Shown here in pieces: positions 1-6,970 of a stretch of 12,425 nucleotides of DNA. The position numbers were made by a program, and so were the translations under genes. Position 1 is the stretch's first letter. Every line of letters begins with the position of its first letter. The notes below the pieces were generated by a model that made no database searches, was not told the DNA's origin, and saw nothing but the letters and a program-made list of their open reading frames with translations. The stretch is from assembly GCA_031732795.1 (NCBI GenBank), contig JAVMKC010000105.1:1-12425 (forward strand). The letters run 5' to 3'. The stretch comes from Accumulibacter sp031732795. Its GTDB lineage: Bacteria > Pseudomonadota > Gammaproteobacteria > Burkholderiales > Rhodocyclaceae.

Positions 1-316
1 ATCATCCCGATGACATCACCTCGGAATATTTACAGAAAGAAAGTTGCACTGCCGAGTCGCGCTTGGCTGACGCCTTGCCAAGCTTGAAGATCTTGTGAAC
101 ATTGATTCCATTCGCCTTTTCCATTCGAATCTTCTTTCAAAAGCAAACAACACCATCGCGGGACGCAGAGCCGATTTCGATGCGCCTAACGTTTAGTAGA
201 TACCGATTCAGGTGTATATCCCGCTGACGGCAAATATCCGACCAGGTGTATTTTCATCCCGTACTCGGAGTACACACCGGCGCCATTGACGTATTGCACT
301 GATTTTCAGGGACTCT
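1..316. other. Left-end stretch without a recognisable gene
   Basis: I see no credible coding region here on either strand. The base composition is mixed and visibly less GC-rich than the rtc operon. One short element may matter: GCCTAAC at 184-190 is the exact reverse complement of GTTAGGC at 704-710, and both fit the outer core-site consensus of integron recombination sites (RYYYAAC and GTTRRRY). They bracket the decayed integrase that follows. They are too far apart (over 500 bp) to be one normal attC site. Confidence 0.4.
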
Positions 317-640
317 ATGATCATGATTCCCCCCGTCGATCCGATGAATACCCCTCCGGCGCTCCCCTCTGCACCTGGAAAATTCCCCTCCGAACCGAAA
401 CTGCTCGTCCAGGTACGTACTCAGATTCGGCTGCACCATTACAACATTCGTACTGGATCACAGCATGTGCCGTGGATCACAATATGCGCTGTGGGTCAAA
501 ATTTTTGCGCTGTTCCATGGGGAAACGCCACCCGCGCGAGATGGGAGCGCCGGAGGTCGAGGCCTTTCTGAGTCATCTGGCGGTCTACGGGCATGTCGCG
601 TCGGCCACGCAGAATCAGGCTTTGTCGGCACAGCTTGCGA
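317..640 (+). pseudogene. Decayed integron-type tyrosine recombinase, N-terminal part only
   Basis: Three reading frames together recreate the N-terminal core-binding (SAM-like) domain of integron/XerC-like integrases. The first frame, from ATG 317, reads ...PKLLVQVRTQIRLHHYNIRT. The second, near 474-525, reads SQYALWVKIFALFHG. The third, from about 520, reads GKRHPREMGAPEVEAFLSHL. This matches the family pattern in which a helical segment is followed by an LFHGKRHP-like motif and EVEAFLxxLAV. The frame changes come from a 19-bp imperfect tandem duplication (455-492) and an extra G in the run at about 519-522. Similarity fades after the QALSA-like segment near 625, so the catalytic domain with its Arg-His-Arg-Tyr residues is absent. 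It is not functional. The boundaries are approximate and the family assignment rests on remembered motifs. Confidence 0.7.
455..492 (+). repeat. 19-bp imperfect tandem duplication inside the integrase remnant
   Basis: Positions 455-473 and 474-492 are adjacent 19-mers that both begin GGATCACA and end TGT or CGT, differing at only a few positions. Removing one copy restores the integrase-like reading from RTGS into SQYALWVKIF. The duplication is therefore one of the lesions that broke the gene. Confidence 0.75.
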
Positions 641-715
641 AGCCACGATCCAACCTTTTATCTTCCCGAATCGTGAATTTGAACGTTGTTGATACATTTA
701 TTCGTTAGGCACTTT

Positions 716-719
716 GGAG
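716..719 (+). promoter_or_regulatory. Ribosome binding site that sets the start of the lipoprotein gene
   Basis: GGAG lies 5 bases before ATG 725. The longer open frame starts upstream at 686, but that start has no such site and its extra 13 residues would bury the lipoprotein signal. This supports 725. Confidence 0.7.
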
Positions 720-724
720 CCCTC

Positions 725-1525
725 ATGAAACGTCTATTGTTTTGTTTTTTAATTCTGACAGTTGCGCAAGGTTGCGCCAAGAAAGAAGAATCCGCGGCGA
801 TGTCGCCGGCCCCAGCCATGACGCAGGCGCAGGAACCGGCAAGAAAAGTATCCTCGTTTCTGGCTTACGAGCACTCACTGTCGGTAGACACAGAGGAACA
901 AAAAGTTGCTGTGGTCTTGGAAGCGGCGCAGTCCGCCTGTCGTGAGGCTGCCGACGAGCTTTGTACCGTTTTGGAGTCTCGTGTCAGTTCCGGACGGGCT
1001 GTGTCAGCTTCGCTGAAATTCCGCGCCAAACCAAACGGCATCAGGAAAATGATTGCCGCATTAAGCAAACAGGTCGAAGTGACCAATCAATCGACTACCG
1101 CAGAAGACCTGGAGGCGCCAATTGCAGATGCAGCGAAGAAATTGGCAATGCTCAAGGACTACCGATCAAAGCTTGAGGCTCTTCGTGGCCGCGCCAGTCA
1201 TGACATTGATGCGCTCATCAAAGTAAATCGGGAGTTGGCACAAGTCCAGAGCGAACTCGAAGCCAGTGAAGGAACGCATGCTCACTTGGTTCAGCGGGTG
1301 GAGACGGAAATTCTCAATGTGTTCATCCGCTCGGTCGAGCATCGCGCTTTCTGGAGACCGATCAGTTTGGCAATTGCGGACTTTGGCGGCAATTTGTCAC
1401 AGGGGATTTCTGCTGCCATTACGGGCATTGCGTTTTTGATCCCTTGGGCCATCGTCCTTGCCGCCGTCTTCTGGAGCGGGCGGAAGCTTTGGCGGCGCAG
1501 GAAAGGTCCGAAAGCAAGTGCCTGA
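725..1525 (+). CDS. DUF4349-like lipoprotein with C-terminal membrane helix
   Basis: The gene encodes 266 residues. The N-terminus is Lys-Arg followed by a hydrophobic stretch and ends VAQGC, so Cys17 is the likely lipid attachment site. Gln at -2 makes the lipobox slightly atypical. The middle (about residues 110-190) is charged and helical. It carries the pattern typical of DUF4349 proteins: a TTAEDLEAPIADAAKKL segment followed by a coiled-coil-like stretch (about 135-185). Near the C-terminus (about 229-250) is a clear hydrophobic helix with a basic tail, giving a protein anchored at both ends in the inner membrane or spanning the periplasm. The molecular role of the family is unknown. It converges with rtcA, about 205 bp away, and is probably not part of the repair system. 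It follows a GTTAGGC motif and an integrase remnant closely, so a cassette origin is possible but unproven. Confidence 0.75.
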   Translation: MKRLLFCFLILTVAQGCAKKEESAAMSPAPAMTQAQEPARKVSSFLAYEHSLSVDTEEQKVAVVLEAAQSACREAADELCTVLESRVSSGRAVSASLKFRAKPNGIRKMIAALSKQVEVTNQSTTAEDLEAPIADAAKKLAMLKDYRSKLEALRGRASHDIDALIKVNRELAQVQSELEASEGTHAHLVQRVETEILNVFIRSVEHRAFWRPISLAIADFGGNLSQGISAAITGIAFLIPWAIVLAAVFWSGRKLWRRRKGPKASA

Positions 1526-1730
1526 CGAATAAGGACAGATCGTGTGCGGCCGCAGGCTATCCGCTGGTTGTACGACCCCGGCCCGGAGCAACGGGGGCAC
1601 CCTTGGAAATATCCGTGTACCCGGAAACACGAATTCCAGAGCGCCAGGAGCCAGACACTCCGGCATGCCGCAGCGTGATCGGAAAGAATTGCGCGGAACC
1701 AACCCATTACCTCCCGGTACGGGTCGTACT

Positions 1731-2756
1731 TCATATCTGAGGCCGGGCCAAGCTAATCTGGATGCATGTTTCACTCTCTTCAAAAACGAAATGAACCGGG
1801 AGAAATTCCTCGATAATTTTGCAATTGGTCCTGAGATGCGAAGAGATGACATGTGTAGTGAAGCTCCCTTGACCAACCAAAGCCATTGGAAGCACCAACT
1901 GATCGGCCAGATGTTCGCCAACCGGCACGCAGCTATTGCGGAATAAGCGCGCATTGCGGGCAGCGCGATCGGCCACCGCTTCGGCCGGAACACCACGCTC
2001 GCCAAATGCAGAAAACACCTCCGTCACCTCCGGGTATTCCAACACCACGAGCAACACATTGCCCGGCCCCTCGTTGCTCGGTAACACGCGTAATTCCTCA
2101 TCCAGGACACCCAATTGGCTGACCGCCCGCTGCATTTCACGTTTGGCCACCTCAACCGGCACACCCGCAACCACCCCGACTACCGACTGACGACGCAGAT
2201 CACCCCGTGTATCGAGATGCAAAGGCTGCCAAGCGCTGACCGGCGCTGTCGTCGCCAGCACCTCGCCGCCACCCGCCGGGTAGAAACCGTGACGCAGCAA
2301 CTGCAGATCGAGCGTCACGCCCATCCGCTGCATTAGCGGCTGCCAGCAGCGGATGAGAAAATCCGCCGGCGGCGCCGCGGGGTTGTGGGTGCCACCGCTG
2401 ATCCGCAGCGTACTCGGGCCGTCGGCGAACCACAGCGCCGGCAGCACCGTTTGCAGCACCAGCGTGCAACTGCCGGCCGAGCCGATGGCGTGGCGATAAT
2501 CGCCGCCGCGCACCGGACCCGGCCTGAAGCGCAGGTGTTGCGAGCCCGCTTCGGCACCTTCCACCTCAGCACCGCACACTTGCGCCGCTGCTTGCACCGC
2601 CGTCAGATGCTGGCGCAGCAGCCCAGGCTTCTTGCGTCCGGCGCGAATGTGCTCAATGGCGAAGGGGATGCCGGTAATCATCGACAGGCTCAAGGCCGTC
2701 CGCAAAATCTGGCCCCCGCCTTCACCGCGGGAACCGTCCAGTTCCATCCATTCCAT
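1731..2756 (-). CDS. rtcA: RNA 3'-terminal phosphate cyclase RtcA
   Basis: The product has 341 residues, the usual length of RtcA. In the family, the enzyme uses ATP to convert an RNA 3'-phosphate to a 2',3'-cyclic phosphate through covalent His-AMP and RNA-adenylate intermediates, and it can also adenylylate 5' ends. Visible marks are GSRGEGGGQ at 8-16, HNPAAPPADF at about 124-133, and the family signature HGFYPAGGGEV at 156-166. Also present are GEHLADQLVLPMAL (280-293) and GSFTTH (297-302). His307, in a SSHLRTN context about 35 residues from the C-terminus, corresponds by position to the nucleophilic His309 of the E. coli enzyme. It is the last gene of the minus-strand operon, 131 bp after the upstream gene. 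Met4 is an alternative start, and no strong ribosome binding site is visible before either. The gene appears intact. Confidence 0.97.
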   Translation of the reverse strand: MEWMELDGSRGEGGGQILRTALSLSMITGIPFAIEHIRAGRKKPGLLRQHLTAVQAAAQVCGAEVEGAEAGSQHLRFRPGPVRGGDYRHAIGSAGSCTLVLQTVLPALWFADGPSTLRISGGTHNPAAPPADFLIRCWQPLMQRMGVTLDLQLLRHGFYPAGGGEVLATTAPVSAWQPLHLDTRGDLRRQSVVGVVAGVPVEVAKREMQRAVSQLGVLDEELRVLPSNEGPGNVLLVVLEYPEVTEVFSAFGERGVPAEAVADRAARNARLFRNSCVPVGEHLADQLVLPMALVGQGSFTTHVISSHLRTNCKIIEEFLPVHFVFEESETCIQISLARPQI

Positions 2757-2887
2757 GTTGTTCTTTACGTTGTTCGTTATTCAGGAAACCGCCAGATCGT
2801 CCGCATCAGAAAAGCATCGAGTTCGGACGCGATGTCGGCAAGCGCCTGCATGACTCTGTGACGAACCGCCGGACCAATGGGTGGTCG
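2757..2887 (-). other. rtcA upstream spacer with a 24-codon open stretch
   Basis: Directly after the TAG stop of the preceding gene, and in the same frame, an open stretch runs on for about 37 codons to a TAA near 2774. It contains an ATG that would give a 24-residue peptide, MQALADIASELDAF... ending RFPE. I do not recognise it and see no good ribosome binding site. It may be a degraded gene tail, a translated leader for rtcA, or chance. Confidence 0.3.
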
Positions 2888-3784
2888 CTAAGAATTTTCG
2901 GATTGCTTGCTTGCATTTGCTTCTCGTGTTTTCTGTCTGGCGGCAATCTGAGGCAAGGCTTCACGGAGTAAATCGGAATAGGTTCTCAAAGCGGCAACGG
3001 CAAAATCGTATTCCTGCGAATTGATCTCTATGATTTCTGCAAGCGTCAGCGGCCGAATGCCGCCTATGACATAGGCAACACGAGGCTTTTCTAGATTTTT
3101 GATAAGTCGAGCAGTACCATCTTCCTGTTTGATCACTTCAAGAAAAGGTATTTTTCTCCGCTTAACAAACTGCACCTCGCCAAACTCAACACGAGGCGCA
3201 ATGAAATGACTGGCTTCATTGCGGTAGTCGTAGGTTTGCTGCCGGTAGGTTTCCGAATCCATTCTTTGCAAAGCCTCTATCAGTTGCTCTCCGCTTTTCC
3301 AAGCTTTGAGAAGTCTTGCCAGCTGAGCTTCAAGTTTCTTACGGCTCATAAATTGACCGGGCCTGAGTTTGTCTTGATCCAAGACGTCCTTGTAATCAGC
3401 ATCTACGCAAAGATTCGCCTGATGAGCGCCATTCGCTGCCACCTGTCCGAGGCGGTCCCGGCTGGAACTTGGCTGCAACATGCAATAGCGCACCAGAGGT
3501 TCAACAAAGTGCACACGCAAACTCCAGGCATCCTCCTCGCCGTAACTCTTCAGCACTTCAAGCCAGACTTTCAAATCATCCAGATAGCACATCCATGCAT
3601 TCAATTCGTTTATCGACTCACGAAGTTCACCATCAACCATAAAGCCGACGAACGGGATGCACCATTCGGCCTTGCTAACGAGATCGCACAGATCGTATGA
3701 ATTACACCGATAACGAGGAGTCTCTTGAGCCTCTATGAAGTCCCAGAATTTGCGATAAGCTTCCTCGAACAATTCCCGTCGCAT
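2888..3784 (-). CDS. Unrecognised helical protein with HEPN-like RN-x3-H motif
   Basis: The gene encodes 298 residues with no family I can name with certainty. The sequence is largely helical and charged, with no signal peptide or membrane segment, so it is probably cytosolic. The notable element is YDYRNEASHF at 185-194: Arg188-Asn189-x3-His193 fits the catalytic R-x4-6-H motif of HEPN ribonucleases, in which Asn or Asp commonly follows the Arg. HEPN nucleases cleave RNA without metal, leaving 2',3'-cyclic phosphate and 5'-OH ends, which are RtcB substrates. The ATG follows the rtcB stop by only 3 bases and uses AAGGG within the rtcB end as ribosome binding site, so the two are probably translationally coupled. 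The gene is visibly richer in A and T than rtcB and rtcA, suggesting a later insertion into the operon. A non-catalytic RNA-binding or immunity role is the alternative. Confidence 0.8.
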   Translation of the reverse strand: MRRELFEEAYRKFWDFIEAQETPRYRCNSYDLCDLVSKAEWCIPFVGFMVDGELRESINELNAWMCYLDDLKVWLEVLKSYGEEDAWSLRVHFVEPLVRYCMLQPSSSRDRLGQVAANGAHQANLCVDADYKDVLDQDKLRPGQFMSRKKLEAQLARLLKAWKSGEQLIEALQRMDSETYRQQTYDYRNEASHFIAPRVEFGEVQFVKRRKIPFLEVIKQEDGTARLIKNLEKPRVAYVIGGIRPLTLAEIIEINSQEYDFAVAALRTYSDLLREALPQIAARQKTREANASKQSENS

Positions 3785-3787
3785 CCC

Positions 3788-5005
3788 TCACCCTTTCACA
3801 CAAACCACTTGTCTTAACGTACGCACCACCTCCACCAGCTCGCGCTGAGCGTGCATCACGGCGTCGATGTCCTTGTAGGCCATCGGAATTTCGTCGATCA
3901 CGTCGCTGTCCTTGCGGCATTCGACGTGGGCGGTGGCCTTGATCTGGTCGTCCACGGTGAAACGGCGCTTGGCTTCGTTGCGGCTCATGGTGCGGCCGGC
4001 GCCGTGGCTGCAGGAGCAGAAGGATTCCTCGTTTCCGAGACCGCGCACGATGTAGCTGCGGGCGCCCATCGACCCCGGAATGATTCCGAGTTCACCCTTC
4101 TTCGCCGACACGGCGCCTTTGCGCGTCACCAGTACGTTTCTCCCGAAGTGGGTTTCGCGCTGTACGTAGTTGTGGTGGCAGTTCACCGCTTCCACGTCAG
4201 CGGTGAACGGCGTGGCGATGATCTGGCGGGCGGCGGCAACGACGTTGTTCATCATCACGTCACGGTTACGCCGGGCGTAGTCCTGCGCCCAACCCACGGC
4301 TTCGACGTAGTCGGCGAAGTGTTCGGCACCTTCCTCGAAGTAGGCGAGATCCTTGTCCGGCAGGTTGGCGATATGCTGGCGCATGTCGGCCTGAGCCAGT
4401 TCGATGAAATGGCTGCCAATGGCGTTTCCCACCCCGCGCGAACCCGAGTGCAGCATGAACCAGACCCGATCGTCCTCGTCCAGGCAGACTTCGATGAAGT
4501 GGTTACCGGTTCCCAGGGTTCCCAGGTGCTTGTGGTTGTTGGTGTTCTTCAGGCGCGGGTACTTCTCGGTGATGCGCATGAAACCTGGCAGCAAGGCGCC
4601 CCACATGGCATCGACGGCCTCTGGCGGGTTTTCCCAGGAACCTTTATCGCGGCGACCGCGGCCCATCGTTCGCCCGTGCGGCACGGCCGACTCGATGGCC
4701 GAACGCAGGCCGTGCAGGTTGTCCGGCAGGTCGGCGGCGGTCAGCGTGGTACGCGCCGCCATCATCCCGCAGCCGATATCGACCCCGACTGCCGCCGGAA
4801 TGATCGCTCCCTGCGTCGGGATCACGCTGCCGATGGTCGAACCCTTGCCCAGATGCACGTCCGGCATCACGGCCAAGTGTCGGAAGATGAAGGGCATCTT
4901 CGCCGTGTTCATCAACTGCTTGCGGGCATCATCCTCAACCGGCACGCCTTCGGTCCACAGCTTGATCGGTTTTCCGCCAGCCACGTCTTGTACCTGATAG
5001 GTCAT
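3788..5005 (-). CDS. rtcB: RNA-splicing ligase RtcB
   Basis: The product has 405 residues; E. coli RtcB has 408. The enzyme joins RNA 5'-OH ends to 3'-phosphate or 2',3'-cyclic phosphate ends using GTP and Mn2+, through a covalent His-GMP. All expected active-site elements are visible: Asp76 and Cys79 in GVDIGCG, His169 in GTLGTGNHF, His186 in HSGSRG, the NCHHNY motif (His277, His278), and His334 in SHGAGRTMSR, which aligns with the guanylylated His337 of E. coli. PDVHLGKGSTIGSVIPT (48-64) is also typical. AGGA lies 9 bases before the ATG. The gene follows the small zinc-ribbon gene by 64 bp and precedes the HEPN-like gene by 3 bp. Expression should follow the sigma54 promoter upstream of the leader. 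It appears intact and functional; there is no archease partner in the window. Confidence 0.98.
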   Translation of the reverse strand: MTYQVQDVAGGKPIKLWTEGVPVEDDARKQLMNTAKMPFIFRHLAVMPDVHLGKGSTIGSVIPTQGAIIPAAVGVDIGCGMMAARTTLTAADLPDNLHGLRSAIESAVPHGRTMGRGRRDKGSWENPPEAVDAMWGALLPGFMRITEKYPRLKNTNNHKHLGTLGTGNHFIEVCLDEDDRVWFMLHSGSRGVGNAIGSHFIELAQADMRQHIANLPDKDLAYFEEGAEHFADYVEAVGWAQDYARRNRDVMMNNVVAAARQIIATPFTADVEAVNCHHNYVQRETHFGRNVLVTRKGAVSAKKGELGIIPGSMGARSYIVRGLGNEESFCSCSHGAGRTMSRNEAKRRFTVDDQIKATAHVECRKDSDVIDEIPMAYKDIDAVMHAQRELVEVVRTLRQVVCVKG

Positions 5006-5069
5006 CTCTCGTTTTCCTTTGCTCCCGGCCGCGATGGCAGCGAACCGGATTTAATTCGTCTTGTATTTA

Positions 5070-5483
5070 TTATCGGGCAGCAGCAACCAGGCGCGCCTGT
5101 TTCTCCAACCTGCCGGCCTGTGACACCTGCCGGGCCAGTTCCTTGCGTTGCCGCTCGCGCTGGCGGCGGGGGCGGCAGCGTTTGGCGATGGCATGCGGCG
5201 AACCACCTATGGTTTCATACCACCAGCGTTGTTGCTCGGCGCTCCACACACAGGGCGCACCGCAATCTTGGCAACTGAAAGGCCTATCGATGTAGTAACC
5301 GCGCAGGGCAAAGGCGCTCAAGCCATCGTGGTTGTTGGCCATCAGCCTGCTGTAATCCACCGGCACGACGCGGCCGGGCGGCAGCACCACGACCCGGCTG
5401 GCGACACGCGCCGCCATGCGATGCACCCGTCGCGCCGCCTTGATCTCGGCACGGCGCTGCTTCCCGCTTTTGTAACCTTCCAC
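5070..5483 (-). CDS. Small zinc-ribbon domain protein
   Basis: From the GTG at 5483 the product has 137 residues. A longer frame runs from ATG 5531, but the GTG has a near-perfect ribosome binding site (AGGAAGGAG) 8 bases upstream and the ATG has none. The N-terminal third is very basic. The centre (about 68-110) carries CQDCGAPCVWSAEQQRWWYE followed later by AKRCRPRR. This fits the probable zinc-ribbon family (zf-trcl type), which pairs CxxC with a later RCxxCR. Here the last Cys is replaced by Arg106; Cys78 in GAPC might serve as the fourth ligand. The C-terminus is a basic helix rich in Arg, Gln and Ala. Basic charge and zinc ribbon suggest RNA or ribosome binding, but the function is unknown. 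It sits between slipin and rtcB in the same direction. Confidence 0.8.
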   Translation of the reverse strand: MEGYKSGKQRRAEIKAARRVHRMAARVASRVVVLPPGRVVPVDYSRLMANNHDGLSAFALRGYYIDRPFSCQDCGAPCVWSAEQQRWWYETIGGSPHAIAKRCRPRRQRERQRKELARQVSQAGRLEKQARLVAAAR

Positions 5484-5490
5484 GCTCTTT

Positions 5491-5500
5491 TCTCCTTCCT
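5491..5500 (-). promoter_or_regulatory. Strong ribosome binding site of the zinc-ribbon gene
   Basis: On the minus strand AGGAAGGAGA lies just before the GTG at 5483, with GGAG 8-9 bases away. It decides the start in favour of GTG over the upstream ATG at 5531. Confidence 0.7.
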
Positions 5501-5552
5501 GCACGCGGTCGCCAAAAAATCCTGTGTTCACCTGGAAATTCCAGCCAAATTT

Positions 5553-5678
5553 TTACTTCGCCAGCGTCACCAGACCGTTCAGCACCTGATCGAGGCCGCC
5601 GAAAACCGAGATGCGGTCGATGCGTTCGGCCACTCGTTCCAGTGTTTCCAGTTCCTTCAAGCGCAAGGCGACCGGATT
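5553..5678 (-). pseudogene. Out-of-frame C-terminal tail of the slipin gene
   Basis: Downstream of the frameshift, another minus-strand frame continues the expected slipin ending for 41 residues to TAA at 5553-5555. It begins NPVALRLKEL and ends VLNGLVTLAK. Joined to the main frame after residue 336 with one base added, it restores a protein of about 378 residues. Confidence 0.8.
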
Positions 5679-6688
5679 GTCTCCATGACCTTGGCGGTGT
5701 TGAGCAACGAACGGGTCGCCGCCGTTTCTTCACGCCGGCGGATCACGTTGGCTTCGGCGGCTTTGCCCGCTTCCACTACCTGTGCCAGGATGGCTTTCAT
5801 CTCACCCGGCAAGACGATGTCCTTGACGCCGACTCCGCCGACTTCCAGGCCGAAACCGGCGAGTTTCTTGGCAACATGACCGCTCACCACTTCATCGATC
5901 AACTGCTTGTTCTCCAGCAGTTCGTCGAGGTTGCGCGTACCCACCGCCGCCCGCAAGCCGTATTGCAGCTCGCGGTAGAGGTGTTCGGCCGGCTTGGCCA
6001 GCTTGGCAAAAGCCGTGCTCGCGTCGTCGAAACGCCAAGTGGCGGCGAGGTTCAAGCGCAGACCGACCTTGTCGCGGGTGAGGATTTCCTGGCCGGTCAC
6101 TTCCATGGTCTGCCAGCGCATATCGACCAACTCGACTTGCAGGTCGCGGTTGAAGCGCCAGTAGGCGCTCACACCCGGCGGCAGCAACGGCTGTTGCACG
6201 CCGTCGATACGCAGCAGGCCGACGTGGGCCGCCGGCACCTGTACGATTAAGACACCGTTCAGCCCGAGCATCGGACGACCGCGCAAGGACGGTTGCAACA
6301 AGCGCTTCACCATGTCTGGCGGCAAGGCGGCGCCAGCGCGCAAATCGATCTTTTCCAAGCGCTGCGCCACCAGACCGCGCCAGAAGAAACGCCGCGTCGC
6401 CGGCGCCAGCACTTCGACCAGCACCTCGTTTTCATAGCGCAGCCCGACTTCGTCCTCGTTCAGCGCCATACCAACGAAATGGCGTTCGGCTTCGGCGGGC
6501 TCGTTCTGGCGCAGGTAATCGACGAGATCGCTATCAAGCATCGGTGTATCGGTGTGCCAGATGGTCAACGACAGCTCGTTGAACGGATCGAAAAAATAGT
6601 GACGGCCCGGATCGAGGATGCGCTGGAAATCGCCGTTGCGCAGCAGGGCGGCTCGTTCGTTCTTTTTCACGATGAAACGCTTCAACAT
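5657..6688 (-). CDS. Slipin/SPFH (Band 7) protein, frameshifted near its C-terminus
   Basis: The annotated frame gives 343 residues. Two related N-terminal elements are visible, VKKNERAALLRNGDFQRILDPGRHYFF (7-33) and AHVGLLRIDGVQQPLLPPGVSAYW (154-177), the usual entry into a Band 7 domain. The SPFH core follows to about 300, with EILTRDKVGLRLNL (201-214). An Ala/Glu-rich helix then reaches AEANVIRRREETAATRSLLNTAKVME (311-336). After Glu336 the frame shifts into TIRSPCA and a stop, while the proper ending continues in another frame. I see no obvious membrane helix, so membrane contact would be peripheral or through partners. Slipins of this type are recurrent neighbours of rtcB in RtcR-controlled operons; their role in RNA repair is not established. 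The start is supported by GGGAG 6 bases before the ATG. It is the first protein gene after the leader. Confidence 0.88.
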   Translation of the reverse strand: MLKRFIVKKNERAALLRNGDFQRILDPGRHYFFDPFNELSLTIWHTDTPMLDSDLVDYLRQNEPAEAERHFVGMALNEDEVGLRYENEVLVEVLAPATRRFFWRGLVAQRLEKIDLRAGAALPPDMVKRLLQPSLRGRPMLGLNGVLIVQVPAAHVGLLRIDGVQQPLLPPGVSAYWRFNRDLQVELVDMRWQTMEVTGQEILTRDKVGLRLNLAATWRFDDASTAFAKLAKPAEHLYRELQYGLRAAVGTRNLDELLENKQLIDEVVSGHVAKKLAGFGLEVGGVGVKDIVLPGEMKAILAQVVEAGKAAEANVIRRREETAATRSLLNTAKVMETIRSPCA

Positions 6689-6867
6689 TTTTTACTCCCT
6701 CTTCATCTTCACAATTCGTCAGCAAACTTGCCGGCTCACGTCGGCCCGACGGGCGCTGCGGGTGGCTCTTGCGGGGAAGCAACCGCTGCGGACAGGCGGG
6801 GTTAGCAGCAACTCAGGCGAAATCACCCAAGCCACGCGGCCCCTGCTGCCCGACGGCGGATACTCTG

Positions 6868-6879
6868 CCGCACCAGCGG
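6868..6879 (-). repeat. CCGC-tetraloop-GCGG hairpin, copy 2 in leader
   Basis: The plus strand reads CCGCACCAGCGG (hairpin with 4-nt loop). A near-identical CCGCACCGGCGG occurs at 7146-7157. The two differ by one loop base and lie on either side of the tRNA-like elements. Confidence 0.45.
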
Positions 6880-6883
6880 ACCA

Positions 6884-6914
6884 AAGCACCGGGCCGGACC
6901 GACGGCGGGTGCTT
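6884..6914 (-). other. 7-bp stem with 17-nt loop in the leader
   Basis: AAGCACC (6884-6890 on the plus strand) is the exact complement of GGTGCTT (6908-6914). It would form a perfect stem in the transcript between the tRNA-like RNAs and slipin. There is no following U-run, so it is not a typical terminator; it could be a processing site or an attenuating structure. Confidence 0.4.
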
Positions 6915-6950
6915 GCGCATGCCGCGGCCGACGGGTACTGCAATAAACCG

Positions 6951-6967
6951 CTGTCGTGTAAGGACAG
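6951..6967 (-). other. Anticodon-arm-like hairpin with UAC loop
   Basis: CTGTC-CTTACAC-GACAG forms a 5-bp stem with a 7-nt loop. The loop has T at the position of U33, TAC at the anticodon positions and A at 37, as in a tRNA-Val(UAC) anticodon arm. No D-arm precedes it; instead it lies 4 bases after the T-arm/acceptor of the cloverleaf. It may be a separate tRNA-derived module or chance. Confidence 0.4.
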
Positions 6968-6970
6968 TTT

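Noticed and set aside
8..17. GATGACATCA at both window ends (8-17 and near 12395) as a flanking repeat
   Set aside because: Ten bases only, with different surroundings; chance is sufficient.
1397..2005. 202-codon minus-strand open frame across the lipoprotein and rtcA ends
   Set aside because: It overlaps both supported genes out of frame and shows no motif.
3851..5278. 475-codon plus-strand open frame
   Set aside because: It lies opposite rtcB and the zinc-ribbon gene, both well supported; its His/Val-rich translation is the usual mirror of a GC-rich gene.
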